This document shows, piece by piece, positions 1 through 10,479 of a DNA stretch of 64,000 nucleotides. The first letter of the stretch is position 1. Each line of letters starts with the position of its first letter. The stretch is from Gymnothorax reevesii (Eukaryota > Chordata > Actinopteri > Anguilliformes > Muraenidae), in contig CM056573.1 of the NCBI GenBank assembly GCA_029721435.1, forward strand, positions 8,345,001-8,409,000. Reading direction: 5' to 3'. The position numbers were made by a program, and so were the translations under genes. The notes below the pieces were generated by a model that did not search any database, was not told the origin of the DNA, and worked only from the letters and a program-made list of their open reading frames with translations.

Positions 1-118
1 ACTACTGACATCGCCATCGGCTGGCCATTAAATAGAATGCAATTTTTTGAGATTTTCGCATTGGCTTCACTTATCAGACCCAGGTGCTGCTTCCAACCTT
101 TTAGAAAGTCTATGGGTC

Positions 119-233
119 AGGGTGAGGTTTAGGCATGAAAACTACTTGGTTACGTTCAACTGCTCACTTATGTTCAGGGTTTGGATCAGGATTATGGTCA
201 AGGTGAGGTTTAGGCATCGATATTACTTGGTTT
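119..233 (+). repeat. Two-unit minisatellite-like repeat
   Basis: A ~31-bp unit beginning GGTGAGGTTTAGGCAT and ending TACTTGGTT occurs at about 121-151 and again at 202-232, a spacing of 81 bp. Frames that run through it are spurious: the protein would be low-complexity and the two units lie in a repeat. Confidence 0.5.
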
Positions 234-298
234 GGTTCAGACACCAAAACTACTTGGTGAAGTTTGGGAGTCGGACTGGGTTTGCCATTATGGGTGCA

Positions 299-327
299 AA
301 AAAAATAATAATCATAATAATAATAAT
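299..327. repeat. A-rich / AAT microsatellite
   Basis: A run of A followed by (AAT/AAC)-type trinucleotides. Simple repeat only. Confidence 0.7.
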
Positions 328-1107
328 TTCACCAGTGCTTGTGCTAATAGCCGAGTGGAAACGCAGTGGTTTGACCGACTGACTCGTGTGGAGAATATGG
401 GAATATCAACAATCTGAAACAATTAAACCTATTTTCTAACCAGACAGACAAGTAACATTTAAGTTGACCCCAGGATTTTTTTGAATTTGGACATGAGCTG
501 AAACTTGTTGGAGACACTTTGTTCTTTAACCACACCCACTTTAGAATGACAAATGCAATACATCATTCAGCATAATTTAAAACCAGATATTTAACTGTCT
601 AATTTTTAGAGGTCACTTAAATTAACTTCTTTATTCATGTCATTTGGTTGCAATCACGTCTGAAAAACCATAAGACCTCTGCATTTGCTTGGCTAGTTAA
701 TTTTCCCCTCTGGGGCCAATGTTGGTGTTTTGTTCATTCCCTATAAAGCTAAAAAGGAATATGGAATCACTTTTTTTTTTTTTGCTATAAGACTCTGTTT
801 GCATGGCTTCTTGTATGTTCATCTTGAGTTTTGCAGGATGCTCTTCTGAATGACTGTTTTATATCAGAGGCAGTGAGGAAATTACCAATGAATTAGAGAA
901 ACACAAAACTCTGCAGGCTCACAGCACTCATTAAATGGACCCTGATTTTGTCCAAAGTATATTTTGCCACAAAGACAATGTAACATATGCAACTGACTTA
1001 GTAGTCAGTTAGCAGTAGTCAGATTTCTATTTTATTCAATTAATTGAGCAATTGAGCATTTTTTTCTTCCAAATTGGCAATTAATGCAATTTGCACATTT
1101 GAAATGA
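328..1107. other. Unassigned AT-rich DNA
   Basis: No reading frame, transposon terminus or inverted repeat that I can recognise. It contains a T12 tract near 772-783. Could be unique host intergenic or intronic sequence. Confidence 0.4.
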
Positions 1108-2423
1108 CCTACAGGCAGGGGCGGATATACAGGGGGGCAGAGGGGGGTAACTGCCCCCCTAATTTTAATGTTCTTAAAACTATACATGTAAGACAAATCA
1201 CCGTTATGTCTAAAAGCCCCTCAAAGCATCGAAATATAAGATGAATTCGCCAAAAAAAAAAAAACTTTTTAATTTTATAATCGGCTCCTGAAATAGCTGC
1301 GGTCCTGTAGCGCGGAGTCTGCGCGTTGGCGTGTGTCAGTTGTCATGGACACATGTTGGAGTCTGCGTGCAGCGCAGCAGAGTGGAGCCACTTAGCCGCC
1401 CAACTTTCTCCAGGTGAATTCAGTTACCCCCGGTGACGTTTTAACACATGAAGTTAAAGTTAAGTTAAATTTGTTATAGATGGAATGTAAACCAAGGCGA
1501 TGGTTCAATGCGCTCATTAATCGCTGGTCAAAAGTGACCCACTCCCGTGTGATTTGTTGGCGCATTTTCCCCTTCGGTTAGTTTTGATTATAGTAAAAAC
1601 GAAAACAGTTTATGATGCATTTTGCTAGATGTCAAAAACAGGAATGTTTGAATCCAGAAGGTCGCTGTTAAGTTTCGGTGTTATGTGAACAACATTACTG
1701 TAATGAGGCTGCATAATAAAACCAGGTCCTTACTGTCCAGGCAGTGGCTACGAGCGCGGTCCTGTATCTCTAACCTGTGTGATAAAGGTAAGGCGAGTGA
1801 GCCCTCGCTGCGGAGTGCAGACATCAGTCCCCACCCCCCTGATGTCCGACCCCACCCCTTGATGTCCCGACACTGCACATTCCCTACCATTTGGCGGCGG
1901 TAATTCCCCTAAATTTTGTTGTTAAACGGTCCAAGTTTATCCCAAATTTCGAAGGAGCAGGGCTGAGGCAGAATAGTCTTTTTAGCCTAGGAAAGTGCCT
2001 AACTCCCGATAAATGATCCGGAAAAAATTACGTGGCAGCCATGACAAGGGGATTTGAATTCTACAAATGTCAAGGAAAGGTGCCCCATAGGGTACACAGA
2101 ACCATCCTTTTCAAAAAGAAGGGAGATAACGCGATCCCACAATTCCGTGCAGCTGCAATATTTAAAGCGACGACCATTCAGCTGGCCAACTGCATAAAGA
2201 AAGGTACAACCCCAATTCCAAAATAGTTGGGACAAAGTGTAAATTGTGAATAAAATCAAAACGCAATGACTTTCAAATCACAGCAGCCAATATTTTGTTC
2301 ACAATAAAACAGAGATAACATAGCAAGAGTTGAAACAGAGAAATTTTACAATTTTATCCAGAAAATGAGATCATCTCAAATTTGAAAGCTGCTACAGGTC
2401 AAGTTGGGACAGGGGCCTGTTTA

Positions 2424-3451
2424 CCATGGTTTAGCATCTCCTCTTATTTTTAACACAGAGTGGAGGCATCTGGGCATTTAGGAGACAAGTTTCTTGAGTT
2501 TAGCCATTGGAATTTGATCCCACTCTTGTTTATTACAGGCTTCCAGCTGCTGGAGAGTTTTGCTTCGCCTTTGTCGGACTTTTCTTTTAATTATGCGCCA
2601 AATGTGCTGAATCGGTGAAAGATCACGACTGCAGGCAGGCCAGTTCAGCACACAGAGTCTTCTTCTACAAAGCCATGCTGTTGTAATAGCTGCAGTATGT
2701 GGTTTTGGACTGTCCAGCTGAAATACACAAGGCCTTCCCTGGAATAGATGTTGTCTGATGGGGAGCATATGTTGCTCTGAAACCTTTATATACCTTTCAG
2801 CATTTGTGGTGCTTTTTAAAACATGTAAGTGTCCCACAACATATGCATTAATGCATCTCCATACCATGCAGAGATGCTGGCTTTTGAACTGAACGCTGAT
2901 AACAGGAGGGGTGGTCTTTCTCCTCTTTAGCCTGGAGGACACAACACTCTTGTTGGAAATCATGGATGTCAAATTTGGACTCGTCTGACCACAGGACATT
3001 GTGCCACTTTGCTACAGTCCATTTTAAATTAGCTTTGGCCCATAGAACACAGCGGCACTTCTGGATCATGCGCAACAATGGCTTCCTTTTTGCATGATTG
3101 AGTTTTAGGTGGCATCTGTGGATGGCAAGGTGGACTGTGTTTACAGACAGTGGTTTCTTGAAGTATTCCTGGGCCCATTCAGTAATGTCAATGACACAAT
3201 CATGCCAGTGAGTGATGCAGTGGCGTCTGAGAGCCCGAAGATCACGGGCATCCAGTAAAGGTCTTCAGCCTTGTCCAGACTCCCTTATGCACCAAGATTT
3301 TTCCAGTTTCTCTGAATCTTTTGATGATATTGTGCACTGTCGATGACGAGACCTTCAAAGCCTTTGCAATTTGACGTTGAGGAACATTGTTTTTAAAGTA
3401 TTGTGCAATTTTTTTACGCAAGCCTTCACGGGTTGGAGAGCCTCTGGCCAT
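2424..3451 (-). pseudogene. Tc1 family transposase, broken
   Basis: A DDE transposase remnant. The N-terminal paired-type helix-turn-helix starts MARGSPTREG (Met codon at 3449-3451) with the second helix around SSSTVHNIIKRF. The catalytic domain begins with LWSDESKFD (first Asp), and PIQHIWRIIKRK holds the position of the catalytic Glu, here Gln. The frame is broken by shifts between about 3290 and 2850 and by a stop after KLKKLVS near 2478. A better reading of the same C-terminus occurs in the copy at 20568. Non-functional: several frame breaks and the Glu replaced. Confidence 0.88.
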
Positions 3452-3719
3452 CTTTACTTCTGAGAGACTCAGCCTCTCTAAGACATCCCTTTTATAGCCA
3501 ATCATGTTACACACCTGATGCCAGTTAACTTAATTACATGCTAAATGTTCTTTCAGCTGTTTCTCTTATATATTAATTGCTTTTTCAGCCCTTTTTTTGC
3601 CTGTGTCCCAACTTTTTTGAGACCACTTGCAGCCATAAAATTTGAAATAAGCTCATTTTGTGGATAAAAATGTTAGATGTCTCAGTTTCAACATTTGAAA
3701 TGTTATCTATGTTCTATTG

Positions 3720-4075
3720 CAGTGATTCCCAAAGTGTGGGCCGTGGTGATACTGCAGGTGGGCCGTGAAAGGTCATGAAAAATATGATTCATTTTTGCAG
3801 ATATGATTTTTTATGATTTTTATTGTAAAATATTTATTGCACGATTTTAAAAAATATTTAGAAGTAATAACCTATTGAGTGTTATTGACCTCACAATATT
3901 TTACGGACCTTATATAGTTTATGATCGGAACGTAGCTTTCTGGTCATCATGACCGGGGGTCATAATCGGAGGAGCACGTACTGTGTTCGATAATTAATTC
4001 TGTCCTGTGTGTACACCACAGACTAAAGGTTTGGGCTTCTTTTATCCCCCTGATTTCATTTCAATCCAGAATCTT

Positions 4076-4120
<45 letters not shown>

Positions 4121-4230
4121 AAAAACAAGAACAACAACCATTATTGTACTGTTTATAGGACAAAGGTGGGCCGCGGACATTTTTTAGATTTTCAAGTGGG
4201 CCCTGATTTGGAAAAGTTTGGGAACCCCTG
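3720..4230. mobile_element. Non-autonomous hAT element (MITE-like)
   Basis: The left end CAGTGATTCCCAAAGTGTGG and right end (reverse complement CAGGGGTTCCCAAAC) are hAT-type. The 8-bp duplication TTCTATTG is perfect at 3712-3719 and 4231-4238. It sits inside the right part of the Tc1 element at 2207-4333, so it is the younger insertion. 511 bp, no coding capacity, with an AAT microsatellite inside. Confidence 0.93.
4077..4124. repeat. (AAT)n microsatellite
   Basis: About 12 AAT units followed by two AAAT units, inside the small hAT element. Confidence 0.95.
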
Positions 4231-4337
4231 TTCTATTGTAAATAACCTATTGGCTCATGTGATCTGAAAGTCATTGCATTTTGATTTTATTCACAATTAA
4301 CACTTTGTTCCAACTATTTTGGAATTGGGGTTGGATA

Positions 4338-4689
4338 TGATGGGCAGGGGACTGATGATTACGTTGCTTAGTGTAAGTGCATTCGGATTGTCTAGCGCGG
4401 TTGTCTTCCGAAGTCGTTTGGAATTCCCCTTTACACCTGTCCTTTATCTTATGACATTTTCCAAATAGGTTAAAGAGAAGTGGTTAGGTTTTTGTGGATA
4501 GGACGTAATTTTTGTTTGACTAGCCGGACACAGTTTGGGATTCATATTTCAGAAATATGACAAATTGGTCACCCGCTGTGGGACTTAGTCAAATTTCTGA
4601 AAGCTGGTGGTATCACCGCATTAGTTTTTAAAATCAGATTCCTTGCTCCAGAACATTACAACCACCCAGCTGTAGAGCGTGAAACCAGT
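4338..4689. other. Unassigned interior of the 1116-7268 element
   Basis: No frame or terminus recognised. Ordinary base composition until the GC-rich block begins near 4690. Confidence 0.35.
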
Positions 4690-5380
4690 TCACCCCTTTC
4701 CCTGCAGCACCTGAGCCTGGCCCCCAGGGGCCTTTTGGGGGGAATCACCTGGAAGAGAAAGACGCGCCCTGGGGGGGGTTGCTGGGCCACGGGGCGGGGC
4801 AGGGAAACTAAGGGGGGGTGGGGGCTTTTCGGCAAATAACTCTGCGCTGCAGCAAGCTATAAGGACTGGGTTTGGAGGTGGCAAAGGCATGTTCCAGCCC
4901 CCGGCCTCCCCAGGATGGGAAGGCCCAAGTCGCCACCTGCCGGTCACCTCCGAGGGGCCGGGCCGGACGGGCCGAGGCCCCTCGAGGAGGGCTGCGGCCC
5001 CGCTGAGACCCGGGGGGGGGGGGGGCCCGTGGAATGCAGCTGCGCCCCGTCGGAGTATTACCCATATCTCCGCCATGCAGCCGGCTATCGGGATGAGGTT
5101 TGTGGCGAGGCGAAGCTGGGATGGAGCCCTCTCACCAGGCCCCCAGCTCGACCCGGGGCGCAGCCAGGGAAGGGCCCAAACTCACCCCGTCTGATTACTT
5201 TTGGCTGCCACCTTCCCCTTCCGCCCAGTGGGCTCCGGCGGGCCGGGCCTGCTCCCCAGTCATTTCCAGGGGTCCTCCCTGGCGCCCCGGGCTAAGCCCA
5301 CCCCCACCCAAGCTCTCAGGGCCCCCGGGGTCGAGGCCCTGTTCTTCTGGGGCCATATCATGTCCTCTTTGCGCTTTCAT
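4690..5380. other. GC-rich block, CpG-island-like
   Basis: By eye this segment is clearly more G+C-rich than its AT-rich surroundings, with C and G homopolymers (for example the G run near 5012-5024). Open frames occur on both strands, as expected when stop codons are depleted by composition. The translated products are Pro/Gly/Arg-rich and match no family I recognise. It may be a captured CpG island or host exon inside a transposon, or simply low-complexity DNA. Confidence 0.5.
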
Positions 5381-5565
5381 GCCTTTTCACTGTTTTCCTT
5401 CTGTGTCCCGCTCTCTCCTGTGTCTCCTATCAACTCCTGCGCTACTTTGGTGTCATAGTTGTCATTGTGAAGCACTTTATGTTCCGTTCTCTGCGAGAGG
5501 GATAATGTACGGTGAGTTGGTCATTATTGTGGATTGTGGAAAACCCCTTCAGGGCAATTAGATAA

Positions 5566-5612
5566 AAAAAAATATATATATATACATATATATACATATA
5601 TAAAAAAAAATA
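5566..5612. repeat. AT-dinucleotide microsatellite
   Basis: A(n) followed by TATATA/CATATA runs. Very AT-rich DNA continues to about 5690. Confidence 0.85.
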
Positions 5613-6417
5613 TTTTAATCTAAGGGATAATTAAGGGATAAAATATTCATAAAGTAAAATTTTAATTTTATTTTAACATATTTACGCGCACATTTACGAT
5701 TTCCATAGAGTACAGATGAGTATATGTACTTTTTGCAGTCGTCCAGCAGATGGTGCTGTTCTTGTCATTACCATAGACCACACCTATTGGATGTCCGTCC
5801 CCGCCTCTTTGTCCGACCCCGCCCCATTCCGCGGCCTGCAGCCAGGGGTACTTGGGTAAGGCAGCGGCATTATTAGCCTCTCGTCTCATTCTATCACAGG
5901 TAAAGGTAAGGGCGGGTCCGTACCGACTACCGTTTGCCCTTATTGCAAACATACGGATGGTAGCTATGTCCTAATGAATTTGGCATGTGTCAGCCGAACC
6001 AGGAAAAATCTCTTAAATTCCATTGAAACTTGAAATATAATTGTTATTATTTTACCGTACATATGTTTGTTCCGTTTCTTGACGTAGCTCATAAGTACTC
6101 GCGGCGGGAGCAATATCCGACTTGGCGGAAATTCCACCACATGACTAGAGGTCTGTGTAGCCTGACAATCATCAGACGATAGTCTTGGGAATCTAGCTGT
6201 TCTCAGTATTGAAACAGCGTGCAAAAGAGCTAGATATGGATATGTTTGCGAGAAGCTTTGCTGCAAAGCACAACAATCGTCGACTGAAGCTCTCTTGAAA
6301 GAGATGGCCAGTGTCAGTCCTGGACTGTGACTTCAGTACTTTTGCTGTATTTATTTCGACTTTAATTTCATTAGGCCTAAATATTCCCTGGACTACATCT
6401 TGGAAAGAATAATAATA

Positions 6418-6951
6418 CAGTGCGTCCAGAAAAAAAAAGGGAAACTGGGAATAAAATGAGAGGTATTCTGTTGAAACTTAGTATCTATAAAACTAATTAG
6501 GACTACTAATTTCACAACTGTGTACTTTTTCACATCATTCAAAGAAAACAAAATTAGTCAGGCATCATTGTCAGAACTCATTGTTCTGCTGTCAGCTACA
6601 TGATTTGTGCACATATTTCATGCAGCTAGTAGGGTTTACATTTAAAGCAGTGCACATTACACAACCTAAAGCACTAATGGCCCCGACAGTGAAAAGATGA
6701 AACTGATCTTCCTGGTTCATCTGTGTTTAGGCCTGTCATCATTTCATGTAATCTGGTGCAAAGTGGTCACTGACTTACTCCAAAAGTGTCATTGTTGTTC
6801 AGTGGAGTGCAGCACAAGCTCCACTTACTTGACATCATTAGACAGAAGGCATAGTTATATAGCATCAAATGCCATTTTTAATCAAATAATGTTAAGTAAT
6901 TGTTATAGAATTAACCATTTATTCTTGGTTTCCTTTTTTTGGGACGCACTG
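6418..6951. mobile_element. Mariner/Tc1-type non-autonomous element
   Basis: Left end CAGTGCGTCCAGAAAAAAAA and right end (reverse complement CAGTGCGTCCCAAAAAAAGG), flanked by TA on both sides (6416-6417 and 6952-6953). The ~530-bp interior has no transposase motif. The short plus-strand frame inside (6697-6954) runs into the terminal repeat and is not a gene. Confidence 0.82.
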
Positions 6952-6984
6952 TAAAATAAATGCATTGAAGAATATTTTTCTGAA

Positions 6985-7167
6985 ATTGTTCCCCAATTTT
7001 TAGATGCAGTTTTTTGGCAGATTGGTGAACCTCTGCTTGTCTACTTACCACATCTGATATGTTGTCTATGCTCTTTTGTGAACAAAATATGGGTTATTGA
7101 GATTTGCAAAACATTGTATTCTGTTTTTATGCACGTTTTACACAATGTCCCAACTTCTTTGGAATTG
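6985..7167 (+). mobile_element. Tc1 right-end fragment
   Basis: The sequence ends in the Tc1-type terminus CCCAACTTCTTTGGAATTGG. It is preceded by the subterminal signature of these families (GATTTGCAAAACATTGTATTC, then the ACACAATGTCC segment). No left partner is visible, so it is a truncated or solo end. Confidence 0.6.
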
Positions 7168-7276
7168 GGGATTTCCTAATACTGCACTGAGGACGTCCCC
7201 TGCCACCCCTCCCAGACCTCTTGCCACCCCTTTGCCACCCCATGTAAAATTTTCTAGATCCGCCACTGCCAACAGG

Positions 7277-7769
7277 TGAGCAGTGATCTGGAGTGTTTCA
7301 TGTGAATCTCTGTGATTAGGTCTTTATAAAATGTTTTCCTTCAGGTTTGCGGAGAACGTATAAGTATCTGCCTTCTTTGCAAAATGTTGACTTGTTCATT
7401 ATGTTGCATTACCCAATGCAGAAACAGCAAGAATGATGACCTGTCTGGAATTCATAGTAATGGGCTAAATTTCACAGTGTCTTGTAACCTTCCCTATGTT
7501 GAAAGGAGTATTGCTGCAAAATATTCTCAAGCATTGGATGTTGGACAAAGCATGCGTGTAGAATTCATAGAAATATGCTCTCTGATAAATTCCCTGATAC
7601 TAGTATTTGAAACCTTGAGATTAGATGTCCAACATGTGATCATGAAGTGGAGAATTTGAGAGCACTGACCTCACATTATGATGCACACTGCAGAGAGTCA
7701 ATATATTGTTTGTGTGATGAAACACAGTAATGTAACTTTTCCCTTCATACACTTTTCATATAAGCAGGC
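7277..7769. other. Possible upstream part of a decayed coding unit
   Basis: A 91-codon frame at 7384-7659 has a Cys-rich start (motif CSLCCITQC) but matches nothing I know. The next stretch (7660-7769) has stops in every frame I checked. It may be the N-terminal part of the decayed frame that follows at 7770, but I cannot link them. Confidence 0.25.
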
Positions 7770-8207
7770 ATCACAGATGTCACCTCATTAAAAGATGAAC
7801 TGAAAGATGCTCATGATGTGCAATGCAGTGGCTGTAATGAGAGTGATGACTATGGAGTAAGATGTACAAGGTATGATGTCACACGAAGCTTGACAATCAC
7901 TTTTCTAAAGTAGCAGGAAGTTAGTATGCTTGGTTCTAGCGCAATACAAGCCCTAATTGAGCATTGCACCAATTCTGTTGATGTGTCTGACGAGCACACA
8001 CTGACTGAAGTAATAAAGACTTATGAAAAAAATGAAATTGACATTAAAGTTTTGGGGGAAATTTGTGAATCACTGCAACATATTTTACAACAAAGTTGAA
8101 AGACCTGTCCACGCTGTGGAAAAGAAACAAATGTTATCAAACTATTTTCTCCTGTTTAGCCTATTGAGTACAAATTTGGAGTTGTGATGAAAAACAGAAC
8201 ATTTATA
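7770..8207 (+). pseudogene. Decayed unidentified ORF with Cys pairs
   Basis: One reading frame runs from about 7770 to the Tc1 insertion at 8208, broken by three stops: TAG at 7912-7914, TGA at 8097-8099 and a TAG near 8158. It contains CSGCNESDDYGVRC and, later, CPRCGKET, which look like zinc-binding Cys pairs, with a helical acidic segment (TLTEVIKTYEKNE) between them. The Tc1 element at 8210 inserted directly behind it and removes the C-terminus. The frame persists across the stops, which argues for former coding. I do not recognise the family. It could be a transposon accessory protein or a retroposed host gene. Confidence 0.5.
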
Positions 8208-8209
8208 TA

Positions 8210-9310
8210 CAGTGGGCTCCAAAACTACTGGCACCCTTGACTAGTAATGCATGAACAATAATAAAAAAAAAACACAATAATTATTGAGAAATGGAATATA
8301 CCAACACGAGTGAAATACTTTGTTTCAGTGGATACAACCAAAATCATAACTCTTTCATGGGAAATAAATTTCGACAAAATCATGGTTTCTTAATAATTGG
8401 CACCCTTCAGTTAGTAGTTAGTCCAACTGCCTCAGGCAAGAATAACTGCATGGAGTCATTGATTTTGTTGTCAAGGAATCATTTCTGTGTGGATCTTGAG
8501 GTATGCTTTGGGTCATTGTCTGGCGAGAAAGTCCACTTATGGCGAAGTCCCTGCCTTATGGCAGAAACAACCAGATTGTCAGCCAAAATATCCTGATACT
8601 TGGTGGAGTTCATTACGTCATTAATCTTTATCAGTGCCCCAGGACCTCTTGAAATAAAACACCTCAAAACATGACTGATCCAGCATCATTTTTCACCGGG
8701 GGTATGAGGTGCTTCTCTTTGTGTGCATCCCTGTTTCCACGCCAAACATGCTGATGCTGTGTCTGACGGAAACATCTAATTTGGTCTCATCTGACCAAAG
8801 CACCTTGTTCCAGTCATAATTTAAATGACATCTGGCGAACTCCAAGCGTTTGCGTCTGTGTCAGAAAAGGCTTTCTTTTGGCAACCCTTCCAAAGAGCCT
8901 GTGGTTGTGGAGATGTCTCCTTATGGTGCTTTTTGAAACCTGCTGACCCCAAGATGCCACCAAGGCCTGCGATCCCTTCACAGTGATTCTTTGGGATTTT
9001 TTTACTTCTCCCACCATCTTCCATAGTATCCTGGAGGGCAAATTGCGGTTGTGTTCACTGTGTTTGAGGTTTTCTACAGTCCCATATCTTTGGAACTGTA
9101 TGATTATTGCCCTGACAGTGCTCAGTTGCGTGTTTAATTGTTTGTGAATTTTCTTATAACCATTACTAGATTTATTAATGTTTATGACCAACTGGCAGTT
9201 GTTTTGTTTTCCTCAAGGTGTTGCATGACAATGGGACTTTGTATCTGTGTTATGTAATTTTTATCCCAGAGTAAAACAGGAAGTGATTAATGGCTCAATA
9301 TGGTTCCTTA
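8210..9310 (-). mobile_element. Tc1-like transposon (family 2), internally deleted
   Basis: The left terminus CAGTGGGCTCCAAAACTACT is preceded by TA (8208-8209) and contains the Tc1-typical CTGGCACCC. The right terminus is not clear. Homology to other Tc1 5' flanks (the AGGAAGTGATTAAT motif, compare 21875) ends near 9300. The minus-strand transposase is truncated. It inserted into the decayed frame at 7770-8207. Confidence 0.82.
8440..9191 (-). pseudogene. Tc1 family transposase, C-terminally deleted
   Basis: Helix-turn-helix region NINKSSNGYKKIHKQL followed by STVRAIIIQF, then VASWGQQVSKSTIRRHLH, the second DNA-binding half. A frame break follows at about 8814. The catalytic segment resumes with RGPGALIKINDVMN and the second Asp in DNDPKHTSRS. 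After FLDNKIN the frame passes straight into 3'-untranslated sequence, so the 'PDLNPIENLW' segment with the catalytic Glu is absent. Dead copy. Confidence 0.85.
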
Positions 9311-9339
9311 AAACATAAGAAGCGCACACCTAATAGTGC

Positions 9340-9667
9340 GAGGTGCAGATTTTTAGGATATCACGAATTAAAAGAATGAAATGGTTGCATACTGAAATAC
9401 CTTGCAGTTTAATATTACCAACATTTCACCGGAGAACCTGGCTTCATCAGGGTTTGTGGCCAAGGTGAACAATGTGCAAAAGATTTAATTAAAGGTTGTG
9501 GTCACCCAGGTGTTCTCAATCAGTTGTTAATCAGCCATAGTCACATCCGTCAATCAGTGTAGTTCAAACAGATTCCAATTTCCACATCCCATACTAAAAG
9601 ACAACAAAAAAAGCCTAATTTACACATTAACACTGTACTGATCTGTTTTTCTGTATGTTCTGGTTTT
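9340..9667 (-). repeat. Interspersed repeat with hammerhead-like motif
   Basis: On the minus strand, 9424-9450 carries CTGATGA, a short hairpin (GCC-A-GG, loop TTCT, CC-GGT) and GAAA. These are the conserved core elements of a hammerhead ribozyme in the right order and spacing. Such motifs are established in Penelope-like retroelements. No reverse transcriptase is visible nearby, and I could not draw a good stem I, so this may be a dead or partial ribozyme in a repeat remnant. Confidence 0.4.
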
Positions 9668-9925
9668 ATGTTTCATTAGCTCCCGCTGCCCGAGCGGTGT
9701 GGGAGCCATAGTATCGGGCTCCATCCATGTGTGCTTCCATCCCAGTCTGCGTCCATTAAAATCTTTGAAATTTTGCTTTGGAGGGAGATTCTGGGGCCGC
9801 CAGTGCCCAATATTTCCACTTGGTACTTAAACCCTAACATTGGGTCTTGTAATAATGGCGTCAGAACACTGCCAAAAATGAGACCTGTGCCCAACATCCA
9901 CGCACAAATCAAACATCCTAGGTGA
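9668..9925. other. Unassigned segment
   Basis: A mixed, moderately GC-containing segment with overlapping open frames on both strands (64 and 78 codons). They are mutually antisense and match no family I recognise, so I do not call either as a gene. Confidence 0.3.
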
Positions 9926-9932
9926 AATACAT

Positions 9933-9975
9933 GCTTGCAAAACGTTTTGCAAGCGCTTTTAAAGCGCTCGCGAGC
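9933..9975. repeat. Cluster of three overlapping palindromes
   Basis: A perfect 22-bp palindrome at 9933-9954 (arm GCTTGCAAAAC), then arms AGCGCTTT/AAAGCGCT around a single T at 9952-9968, then the palindrome GCTCGCGAGC at 9966-9975. They share bases, so only some can fold at once. They lie just outside the left arm of the long inverted repeat and carry a partial copy of its subterminal sequence (GAAATACATGCTTGCAA at 9924-9940). Confidence 0.8.
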
Positions 9976-10479
9976 TATATCGCATCCTGCATCTTTGGTC
10001 CCTTGAGCAATATTTTAGACTGCGAGGAGAAATACATACTTGCAACCTGCTCGTGCGCCAGTGGGTTTTTTTTCCCGGTGGCTGATTTTTGTCAGTGAGA
10101 AGGCGGTTATTGTCAGTAAGGAGGTGGGCCTGAGGGCATGCCAAACCCCAAATATAATTAGTTGAGCAACTTCGCCAGTTGGACAGCAAGGTACGGTACA
10201 CCACTAGGAAAATTGGAACAAACCACACAGCCCTGAATAACTTGTATCGTGAAAGTTGTTCTCATTCCGCCTGTTCCTTCAGTAGCCAAAGCATGACCGA
10301 CCGCAAAGATGTAACGTTAATTTTGTAAGAAAGTGTATAATTACTATTAAGTACATAATTGTTGTAACATGGCTGTCATGATTCTGATCTGCTTTGCCGT
10401 GTCCTTGATCTGTTTGCAGTGTCTGACTGTGCCTTGGATTATGTAATGTGATTTGGTTCGTAGAGTTTATATATTTTCT

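Larger units (their letters stand above)
2207..4333 (-). mobile_element. Tc1-like transposon (family 1), interrupted
   Basis: Terminal inverted repeats: the left begins CAACCCCAATTCCAAAATAG and the right is its near-perfect reverse complement ending GGAATTGGGGTTG. The left end follows a TA. Homology between the ends continues inward for about 70 bp, through the motif around GCAATGACTTTCA. The transposase lies on the minus strand. A hAT MITE is inserted at 3720-4230. Related fragments lie at 20358, 21285, 32383 and 34160, so this is a multicopy family in the window. Confidence 0.88.
1116..7268. mobile_element. Candidate hAT-like element with nested insertions
   Basis: Left end CAGGGGCGGATATA at 1116 and right end (reverse complement CAGTGGCGGATCTA) at 7268 match at 12 of 14 positions. 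The flanking octamers are CCTACAGG (1108-1115) and CCAACAGG (7269-7276), 7 of 8 identical, as expected for an old hAT 8-bp target duplication. No transposase is recognisable inside. The interior holds a Tc1 copy (2207-4333), a GC-rich block, a mariner-type MITE (6418-6951) and a Tc1 end (6985-7167). The alternative is that the two ends belong to different members of one hAT family and pair by chance. Confidence 0.45.

Noticed and set aside
4690..5561. Several 60-150-codon frames on both strands of the GC-rich block
   Set aside because: They overlap each other antisense, are Pro/Gly/Arg-rich, have no domain, and open frames are expected where G+C is high.
7384..7659. 91-codon frame with a Cys-rich start
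   Set aside because: No family resemblance and no proven link to the decayed frame at 7770, so it is recorded only as part of an unassigned segment.
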